DNA of 11,378 nucleotides from an uncultured Bacteroidota bacterium (GTDB lineage Bacteria > Bacteroidota > Rhodothermia > Rhodothermales > UBA10348): contig CALBJU010000459.1 of NCBI GenBank assembly GCA_937893205.1, positions 1 through 11,378 of the forward strand, given 5' to 3'. Numbering within the stretch: position 1 is the stretch's first letter; each line of letters starts with the position of its first letter. The position numbers and the translations under genes were made by a program. Below, in pieces: positions 1 to 6,448 of this stretch. The notes under the pieces are model-generated. The model did not search any database. It was given only the letters and a program-made list of their open reading frames with translations, and was not told where the DNA came from.

Positions 1-64
1 TATAATGCGGGTGGTGGGGCGCTAGAACAGCTATCAGGTCTGGGAGCACTCGCAAAATGACAAT

Positions 65-99
65 AGCCTCAACACGCTGCATCACAACGTGCTGAGGCT
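65..99 (-). repeat. 35-base palindromic hairpin element, copy A
   Basis: Read on the minus strand, a 15-base arm beginning AGCCTCAGCACGTTG, a TGATG loop and a 15-base arm ending GTTGAGGCT form a 15-bp stem that includes two G-U pairs. It is followed by ATTGTCAT. It starts 10 bases past the 3' end of tRNA-Leu, so it could end tRNA transcription, although only a short T-rich stretch follows. A near-identical copy lies at 4377-4411 in the opposite orientation, so this is a repeated element and not just a local terminator. Confidence 0.8.
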
Positions 100-108
100 G
101 TAATATTG

Positions 109-192
109 TGCCCTGGAGAGGACTCGAACCTCCACGCCCTAATGGACACTAGCTCCTGAAGCTAGCGCGTCTACCAATTCCGCCACCAGGGC
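109..192 (-). tRNA. tRNA-Leu (anticodon CAG)
   Basis: This is a complete class II tRNA read on the minus strand. The acceptor stem is GCCCTGG (5' end at 192) paired with CCAGGGC, with discriminator A at 109. The anticodon arm is CTAGC-TTCAGGA-GCTAG, giving anticodon CAG, which decodes CUG leucine codons. A long variable arm and a T arm with loop TTCGAGT follow. The 3' CCA is not encoded, since the next bases are CAA, so it must be added after transcription. A candidate promoter lies about 30 bases upstream and a hairpin starts about 10 bases downstream. Confidence 0.97.
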
Positions 193-227
193 AGGTAGTA
201 CACGGTTGGACCGTGCGAATCGGGCTC

Positions 228-258
228 GAATGGTACGAAGTTCGTCACGTGGAAACAA
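228..258 (-). promoter_or_regulatory. candidate Bacteroidota-type promoter of tRNA-Leu
   Basis: On the minus strand TTG (258-256) is followed by exactly 20 bases and then TACCATTC (235-228). This is a partial match to the Bacteroidota TTTG / TAnnTTTG promoter. The spacing equals that of the much better match upstream of tRNA-Asn, and the predicted start lies about 30 bases before the mature tRNA. The downstream element has only the TA and the central TT, so the call is tentative. Confidence 0.4.
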
Positions 259-372
259 CATGTCGAACCGTATTGACGCCCCTTTCACGACCGAGAGACA
301 TTCTTTTGGTAAATTTCGAGTCGAATCAGATCTGATTTGCATTTCGTTCTCGAAGCCAATCTCAAGTTCTCT

Positions 373-2607
373 ATGAAGTCTGGATACTGTATTTCATTCA
401 TAGTCGTGGCTTTACTCGCCAGCCCTGCACTTGCGCAGGATACGAGTGCACCGTCAGATGCAATCGTACCATCTATTGAGGCCACGTTCGCAGATGAGGC
501 TCCGAAAATTGATGGGTACCTCGACGACTCCGTGTGGCAGCAAATCCAACCCATGTCGGATTTCGTGCAGCGCTGGCCCAACGAAGGAGCTAAGCCGACG
601 GAGGATAGTTGGGCGAAGGTGGCCTACGACAGTGACTTCCTGTATTTCGCTTTTCAATTTTCTGACAAAGAGCCTCACCTGATTCGCGCCAAGAACATGG
701 AAAGGGGCGGCCGCAATGACAAGGATGATCACGCTTACATCGGTCTCGATACCTTCCTCGATGGACGAAATGCATTCCTGTTCGAGATGAACGCACTCGG
801 CACCCAGGACGATGCTCTTATTGCCGACGAGCACATGACCATTGACTCCTATAGTTGGGACGCGGTATTCACGAGCGAAACCGTCATCAACGATCAGGGC
901 TGGTCAATGGAAGTCAGGATTCCCTTTCGTCAACTTCGATTCCCGGAGGGAGATGATCTGACTTTCGGCCTCTGGATGCGCCGGACGGTAAATCGGAAAA
1001 ACGAAATCCAGAACTGGCCTCTCATCCCTCTCTCATACGGCACCGGCTATTCGGATGACATCAAAACGGTCTCGCGATACGGACGACTGACCGGGCTTAA
1101 AAATATTAGACGAGGCAAGAATATTGAGATCAAGCCGTATGTGATAACCGGTGCACAAAGGGTGAGACCGGATCTCAGCGTCGAGGACACCGAGTCGGAA
1201 ACGACCTACGATGCTGGTGTTGATATCAAGTACGGCATCACGTCCAATCTCACCCTCGACTTCACCATCAATACTGATTTCGCTCAGGTTGAGGCAGACA
1301 ATACCCAGCTCAATTTAACTCGTTTCAGCCTGTTCTTTCCCGAAAAGCGAGAGTTTTTCCTGGAACGTTCGGGCATATTTGAGCATGGTGACTCTCGCCG
1401 GACCCAGACATTTTTCTCTCGTCGGATCGGGCTGAGTGAATCCATTCTGGCCGGTACCCGGCTCACGGGCCAGATCGGACGATTTAATGTCGGCCTTCTC
1501 GGAATTGAAACCGGTCCGGACGAAGGAAGCTTTGGGAAAAAGATGAGCCGGATCTTCGGCGAAGAGTCTGCAAACAACGCCGTGGCTCGTATCCAGACCA
1601 ATTTCTTTACACGCGGATCAGCCGGCGTCATTTTCACGAGCTTCGCTCAGGGCGATGACTGGAATCGGGCACTTGGTGTCGATATGCAGCAACGTTTCGG
1701 CTCGGCCAGCAGTGTGGATGCCTGGTTTACGGATGTTCGCGACGCAGACCCTGACAATGAAGACTGGGCGGGGAGTGTCAGTCTGAATCTTCGAAATCGC
1801 GTGTACGGAGCCAGTATGTCCTATACGAGCGTTGGTGAAAACTATCGTCCGGCTCTGGGATTTGTCCGCCGTCGCGACATGAAGCAGGCTGTTGCAACAA
1901 TAACCTACAGTCCATTTTTGGAAAAGGGTCCGTTCCGACAGATTCAGTATCACGCCATGGGGATAAATATCAACGGGCAGGACGACAATCTACAATCATG
2001 GTCAGTAAGTCAATTTCTGACACTGACATCTCGCGAAAGAGACTTGATTCGATTCAGCCTTTCTCGAGATTTCGACCGTTTGGAGGGTTCTTTCCACATC
2101 CGCCCCGACGCCGAAATCTTGGCAGACGACTACAGGTCAACGCGTTATGGTGCCCGATTCCAATCCGATCCCAGCCGGAAGTTTTCTGGTACAGTTTCTG
2201 TAGAAGCTGGCGATTTTTATGGAGGTGACCGGACCAACATGAGCGCCAGTGCAGGCTACCGTCAGTCCAAATACCTCACGTTGGGAGGACGTCTCAGTAA
2301 AAGCAACGTTGATCTGTCTATCGACAATGGGAAATTCAGCGCAACGACCGCGTCCGTGGACATCCTGGCCAGCGTCAGCCGCAAGCTGTTTGCCAAGGCG
2401 CTGATTCAGTATGACAATTTTTCTCGGGACGTAAACGCGAATATTCGAATCGATTGGATTCATACACCTGGCTCGGATCTGTTCCTCGTCTTCAACATGT
2501 CGTACCACGTTACCGGGGACAACGAAGTACTCTTCGATCCACGCGCCGATTACTTGCTGAACAGCAGAATTGGAGTGGCCAAGATCACCTATTTAATTCT
2601 GCTCTAG
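373..2607 (+). CDS. DUF5916 outer-membrane protein (CBM9-like domain plus beta-barrel)
   Basis: This encodes about 744 residues. The chosen ATG gives a standard Sec signal peptide (MKSGYCISFIVVALLASPALA, cleavage before Gln); the frame is open from a TTG at 337, which would put 12 extra residues ahead of it. Mature residues up to about 225 resemble the CBM9-like fold of this family, including KIDGYLDDSVW near the start and FGLWMRRTVNRKNE at its end. The rest is rich in alternating beta strands and carries the family hallmark around residues 292-330, including DFAQVEADNTQ and LFFPEKREFFLE. It ends on a hydrophobic strand (KITYLILL), as expected for a barrel. DUF5916 proteins are common in Bacteroidota, Acidobacteria and Gemmatimonadota and are often miscalled as hydrolases. 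Their substrate is unknown; a role in carbohydrate or peptide handling at the outer membrane is inference. The gene appears intact and monocistronic, ending at a strong terminator. Confidence 0.9.
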   Translation: MKSGYCISFIVVALLASPALAQDTSAPSDAIVPSIEATFADEAPKIDGYLDDSVWQQIQPMSDFVQRWPNEGAKPTEDSWAKVAYDSDFLYFAFQFSDKEPHLIRAKNMERGGRNDKDDHAYIGLDTFLDGRNAFLFEMNALGTQDDALIADEHMTIDSYSWDAVFTSETVINDQGWSMEVRIPFRQLRFPEGDDLTFGLWMRRTVNRKNEIQNWPLIPLSYGTGYSDDIKTVSRYGRLTGLKNIRRGKNIEIKPYVITGAQRVRPDLSVEDTESETTYDAGVDIKYGITSNLTLDFTINTDFAQVEADNTQLNLTRFSLFFPEKREFFLERSGIFEHGDSRRTQTFFSRRIGLSESILAGTRLTGQIGRFNVGLLGIETGPDEGSFGKKMSRIFGEESANNAVARIQTNFFTRGSAGVIFTSFAQGDDWNRALGVDMQQRFGSASSVDAWFTDVRDADPDNEDWAGSVSLNLRNRVYGASMSYTSVGENYRPALGFVRRRDMKQAVATITYSPFLEKGPFRQIQYHAMGININGQDDNLQSWSVSQFLTLTSRERDLIRFSLSRDFDRLEGSFHIRPDAEILADDYRSTRYGARFQSDPSRKFSGTVSVEAGDFYGGDRTNMSASAGYRQSKYLTLGGRLSKSNVDLSIDNGKFSATTASVDILASVSRKLFAKALIQYDNFSRDVNANIRIDWIHTPGSDLFLVFNMSYHVTGDNEVLFDPRADYLLNSRIGVAKITYLILL

Positions 2608-2651
2608 CGCGTCGAAAGCATTCCCTGTCAACACCATTGATAGAATCGAAA

Positions 2652-2680
2652 GAAGGGGGGCCGCACAGCGGCCCCCCTTC
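2652..2680. terminator. bidirectional intrinsic terminator
   Basis: GAAGGGGGGCCGC (2652-2664), loop ACA, then GCGGCCCCCCTTC (2668-2680) form a perfect 13-bp, very GC-rich stem. It lies 45 bases after the DUF5916 stop and 21 bases beyond the stop of the convergent lipoprotein gene, so it probably serves both. Neither side has a long T tract; CTATTTATAT follows on the plus strand. Termination would rely mainly on stem strength. Confidence 0.85.
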
Positions 2681-2701
2681 CCTATTTATATCCTATCTCC
2701 C

Positions 2702-3216
2702 TCAATCCATAACCCGCTTGAAGCGAATGACCTCATCGTCGAAGAAGTCGTTGTCATCAAGATGCCTTGCTATGTAGCGCCGTACATCCCGTGAGCGGGT
2801 CATGTCTCCGATCGCATCGCGGTACTGCTGATTGTCGATTTCCTGCAGGATCAAGACATTACTGCCCTCCTTGTCGTATCGAAAGAAGTACCATTCCTCT
2901 TCGTCTTCGTCGTGGCAGCTTATGCATACAACATTCGAGAAGAAAACGCCGTCGACGTTTGTAGAAAAAGCTCTCAAGCGAGCGATTCCTTCATCTTCAT
3001 CATCTGAGAGCCATTCCAGATAATACTCGGTTTCGTTGAAGGCCCAGATGTTCAGTGTAACTGTTTCGTCTCCATCGTCATCCAATGCCACCACTCGCCT
3101 ATCAGGTGCTCATCGATGTCTATTTCATCTGCATCGCCCATAGGAATTTGCGCCGACTCACATCCGGTCAGAATGACCGCTCCGACGATGATAAGAGGTG
3201 CAAAAAATGCTTTCAC
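2702..3216 (-). pseudogene. frameshifted lipoprotein with a lipocalin-like GxW start
   Basis: Two overlapping minus-strand frames together make one sensible protein of about 171 residues. Part 1 starts at GTG 3216 and encodes a lipoprotein signal peptide with lipobox LTGC (Cys19), then a short acidic linker and IGEWW (residues 39-43). It then runs out of frame and stops at 3054-3052. Part 2, from codon 3088 to the stop at 2702, continues ALDDDGDETV, with FNETEYYLEW, RAFSTNVDG, WYFFRYD and a C-terminal RRYIARHLDD segment. Restoring one G near 3088 joins WW directly to ALDDD. IGEWW followed by a run of beta strands resembles small lipocalin-like lipoproteins of this phylum; the function is unknown. 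The second half holds a CISCH motif (2912-2926) of uncertain meaning. Either this is a recent pseudogene or the assembly has lost one base in a GG run. Confidence 0.75.
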
Positions 3217-3397
3217 GAATGGTTTTTCCGCCCTTGAGGGCTTTGGTGGTACATATCCACCCAGTAAGCCGCATTAACCCCGAATCGAGTCACTCCCTAA
3301 TATTGAATTCACAAAAGGGCTTGGCCTCCTTCTGGCCGAACTAATTGCGCCGTGGAGCCTATCCGAATACGCTATGTTGAAAAGGGCGTAAAGAGAG

Positions 3398-3428
3398 TTG
3401 TCCTACCCACGGAATCGTCCTATCTTTG
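3398..3428 (+). promoter_or_regulatory. Bacteroidota-type promoter of tRNA-Asn
   Basis: TTG (3398-3400), a 20-base spacer, then TATCTTTG (3421-3428) is a full match to TAnnTTTG at the usual Bacteroidota spacing. The mature tRNA starts at 3473, leaving a leader of roughly 35-40 bases. This is the strongest promoter signal in the window and a main reason for the lineage assignment. The stretch from 3217 to 3397 upstream shows no gene; it holds only a small dyad, GGTGG-N7-CCACC, at 3245-3261. Confidence 0.7.
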
Positions 3429-3472
3429 CGCCCGCTTCCCGTGTTCTATATCGGACCCTGTGAAGCACACAT

Positions 3473-3544
3473 TCCTCGGTAGCTCAACGGTAGAGCGTGC
3501 GGCTGTTAACCGCAAGGTTGTAGGTTCAAATCCTACCCGGGGAG
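3473..3544 (+). tRNA. tRNA-Asn (anticodon GTT)
   Basis: The acceptor stem is TCCTCGG paired with CCGGGGA (one G-U pair), with discriminator G at 3544. The anticodon arm is GCGG-CTGTTAA-CCGC, giving anticodon GTT. The T arm is GTAGG-TTCAAAT-CCTAC. CCA is not encoded, since CATTATT follows. The gene has its own promoter upstream and a perfect terminator 8 bases downstream. Mobile-element debris begins directly past the terminator. Confidence 0.97.
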
Positions 3545-3552
3545 CATTATTA

Positions 3553-3582
3553 GGCAGAATCGCACCGGCGATTCTGCCTTTT
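3553..3582 (+). terminator. intrinsic terminator of tRNA-Asn
   Basis: GGCAGAATCGC (3553-3563), loop ACCG and GCGATTCTGCC (3568-3578) form a perfect 11-bp stem. It is followed by TTTTATATTTT, a classic Rho-independent terminator just past the tRNA. Confidence 0.93.
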
Positions 3583-3646
3583 ATATTTTGGGAAAGATGA
3601 GAACCTTTCCCGAATCAAGCGAGCCCGAGCATCGGCCAGACCTCCA

Positions 3647-3781
3647 ATATTCGTTGCGTAAGACCTCCGCCGGGTTCGCATGAACGAGCTTGCGCACCTG
3701 TGTCGAAATCGCCAGGACGGCGGTCACCAATACGAATGAAAAGGAAAGAACGAAGGCGGAAGGCCCTATGGGAACGGGATA
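3647..3781 (-). pseudogene. remnant: C-terminal tail of a MacB/FtsX-type ABC permease
   Basis: On the minus strand this frame reads YPVPIGPSAFVL, then a hydrophobic helix, then AISTQ and HANPAEVLRNE. A last transmembrane helix followed by (R/H)ANPxxxLRxE is the hallmark C-terminus of the MacB/FtsX permease superfamily, including the large permeases common in this phylum. Only about 45 residues survive. The upstream part is replaced by plus-strand IS3 transposase sequence, with the junction somewhere in 3755-3790, and the expected stop right after LRNE is missing so the frame runs on to 3581. It is a decayed fragment and not a working gene. I identified it from the motif alone. Confidence 0.6.
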
Positions 3782-4134
3782 ATCAGCGACTTGAGCAACT
3801 TGTCCATCACAGCGATCGGGCCGTGCAGTACTTCTCCATCCGCTACACAAAACGCCTGGCAGAAGCTGGCATTGAGCCTTCCGTGGGAAGCCGTGGAGAC
3901 TCCTATCACAATGCACTGGCCGAGACGATCATCGGGCTTTATAAGACAGAACTGATCAACCAACGTGGGCTTTGGAAAAGCCTCGAACAGGTCGAACTGG
4001 CGACCCTTGAATGGGTGTGGTGGTTCAACCAAAAACGACTTCTCGAATGCAATGGTTACATTCCACCGGCGGAGTACGAAGAAGCCTATCACCTCCACAA
4101 GGAGACTCATACTCTCGATGTGATACTCACATAA
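3760..4134 (+). pseudogene. truncated IS3-family transposase (C-terminal part of the catalytic domain)
   Basis: This is the 3' portion of an IS3-type OrfB integrase-core transposase. Visible motifs are LVHHSDR (from 3799) with the second catalytic Asp, then SIRYTKRLAEAGIEPSVGS, and NALAETIIGLYK with the catalytic Glu. There are 35 residues between that Asp and Glu, and a Lys seven residues after the Glu, as expected for DD(35)E enzymes. WWFNQKRLL and IPPAEYEEAY are the usual C-terminal motifs. The first catalytic Asp, the N-terminal half and all of OrfA are missing, so the enzyme cannot be active. The open frame reaches back to 3700, but those residues lie antisense to the permease remnant and do not look like transposase. 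The stop TAA sits at 4132-4134, just before the right terminal repeat. Confidence 0.9.
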
Positions 4135-4164
4135 ACCAGTCTCCGATATTCCCGGGGCGCTTCA
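4135..4164 (+). mobile_element. right terminal inverted repeat of the IS3-family remnant
   Basis: The sequence begins ACCAGTCTCCG and ends GGGGCGCTTCA, directly after the transposase stop codon. It ends in CA, as IS3-family right ends do, and resembles right ends I know from this group (AACCAGTCTCCGG...GGGGCGGTTCA). The matching left end is not present, so the element is 5'-truncated and no target-site duplication can be read. Confidence 0.65.
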
Positions 4165-4337
4165 AAGAGCCTTTTACGTATGACGCTGAATGGCCGGCAG
4201 AACTGGAGTCAGTCTACACTACCTCGTTCACGGATCCCAGTGGTGATCTCGAAGCGCTCCCGATTGAGCAGGAGGGACCACCCTATTCGGGACCGGTATC
4301 GTTTCCTCCTGTGGACGTGACACAATCGTCGTTTTGA
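4165..4337 (+). pseudogene. orphan C-terminal reading frame next to the IS end
   Basis: Immediately beyond the IS right end a plus-strand frame stays open for about 57 codons to TGA (4335-4337), reading EPFTYDAEWPAELESVYTT, then SFTDPSGDLEALPIEQEG and ending VTQSSF. The composition (acidic, Pro and aromatic residues, no rare-residue runs) is protein-like. The frame enters directly from the IS right end and has no start of its own. The best guess is the tail of a gene interrupted by the insertion. I do not recognise it, and chance openness cannot be excluded. Confidence 0.3.
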
Positions 4338-4376
4338 AGAAACAGCTTTACGACGGACAAACAGAAGAGATGGCGT

Positions 4377-4411
4377 AGCCTCAGCATGTTGTGATGCAAC
4401 GTGTTGAGGCT
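4377..4411 (+). repeat. 35-base palindromic hairpin element, copy B
   Basis: AGCCTCAGCATGTTG, loop TGATG, then CAACGTGTTGAGGCT form a 15-bp stem with two G-U pairs, followed by TTGTCAT. It differs from copy A (65-99, opposite strand) at only two stem positions, and both changes keep pairing. It lies 40 bases past the orphan frame stop at 4337 and 36 bases beyond the stop of the minus-strand propeller gene. A separate hairpin with a one-base bulge (TCCGGCTCT/AGAGTCCGGA, 4420-4441) lies between this element and that stop. Confidence 0.8.
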
Positions 4412-4446
4412 TTGTCATATCCGGCTCTTGCAGAGTCCGGAACGGT

Positions 4447-6444
4447 TTAACGGCCAACCACTCGCATGATACCGCGCATGGTGAAGGAGTGGCCTGGAAA
4501 GCTACAGACATAACTATACTCACCCGGCTCGTCCGGGACGGTGAAGTAGATTGCTTCCATCGTTTCCGGCTCCAGCAAGACCGTGTGGAACAGGACTTCG
4601 TCGAGATCAGGGACATAGTGTTGATCAGGTTCGTCGAGACCGAGTGCGATAGCTTGTTCGCCGACCCTGTCCGCACTGCCGGGCTGAACGACCAGCAGAT
4701 TGTGCATCATGTCGTCGTTGTTGTTGAAAACCAGCTTGAGTCTAGTTCCAGCCTGGACATCAAACGCGGGCAGATCGAAACGCAGACCAGGCTGTGTGCC
4801 AATCGTAATGGTTGCATCGGGGCCGTCGGTCCAATCCTCCGGCATAGTCGTCACTCGCTTTGCTTGCACCACTGCGGCGCGCGCTGCCGACATGGGTGCA
4901 GCGCTTTCAGTCTGTCCGGCATCCAACTCAAGGCGCGGGCCATCTGGGATCTCATTCAGCGTGTAGTACGCTACGTCGTGCAGCAGCGGCTCGCCGTCAG
5001 CAGAGCGTAGACTGGTCATCTTGAGCTCGTGGATGTAGCCTTTGCGCAGTCCGTCCACAACGATGCGCGCGCTATAGCCGTCTTCCGATACCTGCACACC
5101 GCGTACCGGAGTCGTCTCCCGATTGGTGATGGGGCTGCCGTATGTGCTGTGGTACTTGTAGGTAAATCCGGTTACGTGATACGATGACAGATCAGACGCG
5201 AGTTCACGGTCGACCGGCTTTGTAAACGTCAATTCAAACCCGTCCGATCTCGCTTCAACAGACTTCACCTCAAAGGGCATGAGGCCGGTCCATTCAAGGC
5301 GTTGCAGCCCGTAGGGTGCTGGACCTGTTGAGCCCCAGCCACGGCTGGTCATGCCAACGAACATCGACCCGTCCTTCCCCCACACTATGCGTAGGACCCC
5401 GGAGGAGAATCCTTCACGAAAGGGAAAGGCCGCTCCCTGGTACACGCCATTCACCTTCTCGAGGAAAACGCGCATTACTCGGCTCTGACCCTGATCGCCG
5501 ACGAATAGCTGCCCGGCGAAAGGTCCGAAGGCGCCCTTCGTGGTATCTGCCAGGATATCTGAGGTCGAGACCCCCATCAACGTGTGAGGCAGCCATACTG
5601 CGGGTGGTTTCAGGTCGGGCACATCAGGTGCGACCTCGACCATGGGTAGACCGGAATCGGGTACATCTTCCGGTTTCAGTGAAAGCGGGGAGCCGGGCAG
5701 GTCGGTCCATCGCAAGCCGGCTGGATTTCCCACAAAGTCTCCAGTCTCGACGTGCGTGATGTAACCCGAACCAATCCAATCTCCCTGGTTTTCACCATAA
5801 AAGACTTCTCCATCGACATCGAGTCCAAAGCCAGCCGGTGAGCGCATGCCAGTGGCCATGGGCGTCATTTTTCCGTCGGGAGTGATTTCCAGCATCCATC
5901 CGCGCCATTTCGAAAGACTGGCGCCATAGCCGACCCACGCTAGATTGAGCGTCACGATCATGGTGCCATCATCGCGAATCAGCGGGCCGAACGAATATTC
6001 GTGGTAATTGCCCTCGAGGGGCCAGCTGTAGACCGTCTCGTAGAGATCCGCACGGCCATCGCCGTCGTTGTCTCTAAGCCGTGTCAACTCGCTTCGCTGG
6101 GATGTGTAGAAGGCGCCATCCCTGTATGCCAGGCCGAGCGCCTCGTGGAGGCCATGTGCGAATCGTTTGAATTGAGGCCGCACGCCACCTGTCATGTATG
6201 GATTCTTGATCAGCCAGACTTCTCCGCGGCGGGTCGAAACGCCCAACTGACCGTCAGGCAGAATCTCAAGGCCGCCCACTTCCAGGACAACTCCTTCCGG
6301 GATTGGAAGCGTTTGGATCTTGTAGTAGTCAGCTTCGACTGCTGGTACCTGCGCGGTCAGCGCGCCAGCGATCATGATGGAGCAAAAAAGACCGACGCTT
6401 ATCAATCGGGCCACACGCGCAGAGTAAATGGATACTGTATTCAT
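4447..6444 (-). CDS. secreted sugar-dehydrogenase-like propeller with a C-terminal azurin-like blue-copper domain
   Basis: This encodes 665 residues with a signal peptide (hydrophobic segment near residues 14-30, cleavage around LTAQ). Residues about 40-390 form a six-bladed-propeller type domain like soluble glucose/sorbosone dehydrogenases and related PVC/Bacteroidota proteins. It contains GGLEILPDGQLGVSTRRGEV, a canonical EF-hand-like calcium loop (D125, D127, D129, D133, E136), and late-blade LFVGDQGQSRVMRV. Residues about 390-500 look like an Ig/SbsA-type beta domain. Residues about 545-665 are a cupredoxin with the type 1 copper ligands H581 (MMHNLL), C647, H652 and M656 in CSFPGHSFTM, the azurin spacing C-x4-H-x3-M. 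The likely role is periplasmic or surface oxidation of a sugar, with the copper centre taking the electrons; the substrate and the propeller cofactor (possibly PQQ) are inferred. It starts 4 bases after the DUF1080 gene stop, so the two are co-translated. Confidence 0.88.
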   Translation of the reverse strand: MNTVSIYSARVARLISVGLFCSIMIAGALTAQVPAVEADYYKIQTLPIPEGVVLEVGGLEILPDGQLGVSTRRGEVWLIKNPYMTGGVRPQFKRFAHGLHEALGLAYRDGAFYTSQRSELTRLRDNDGDGRADLYETVYSWPLEGNYHEYSFGPLIRDDGTMIVTLNLAWVGYGASLSKWRGWMLEITPDGKMTPMATGMRSPAGFGLDVDGEVFYGENQGDWIGSGYITHVETGDFVGNPAGLRWTDLPGSPLSLKPEDVPDSGLPMVEVAPDVPDLKPPAVWLPHTLMGVSTSDILADTTKGAFGPFAGQLFVGDQGQSRVMRVFLEKVNGVYQGAAFPFREGFSSGVLRIVWGKDGSMFVGMTSRGWGSTGPAPYGLQRLEWTGLMPFEVKSVEARSDGFELTFTKPVDRELASDLSSYHVTGFTYKYHSTYGSPITNRETTPVRGVQVSEDGYSARIVVDGLRKGYIHELKMTSLRSADGEPLLHDVAYYTLNEIPDGPRLELDAGQTESAAPMSAARAAVVQAKRVTTMPEDWTDGPDATITIGTQPGLRFDLPAFDVQAGTRLKLVFNNNDDMMHNLLVVQPGSADRVGEQAIALGLDEPDQHYVPDLDEVLFHTVLLEPETMEAIYFTVPDEPGEYSYVCSFPGHSFTMRGIMRVVGR

Positions 6445-6448
6445 TGTT

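Noticed and set aside
139..342. A 67-residue minus-strand open frame across tRNA-Leu.
   Set aside because: It overlaps the tRNA and its promoter and has no protein-like motifs; it is open by chance.
3352..3600. An 82-residue plus-strand open frame covering tRNA-Asn.
   Set aside because: It includes the tRNA and the terminator hairpin; its middle is simply the translated tRNA sequence.
65..4411. The two inverted hairpins as the ends of one 4.3-kb mobile element.
   Set aside because: The interval holds ordinary tRNA genes and a DUF5916 gene with their own signals. The only transposase inside is an IS3 fragment with its own different end, and there is no target duplication next to the hairpins.
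4420..4441. Hairpin TCCGGCTCT/AGAGTCCGGA as the terminator of the propeller gene.
   Set aside because: It has a one-base bulge and no T-run on the minus strand (TATGACAAAG follows), so termination is not supported, though a weak role remains possible.
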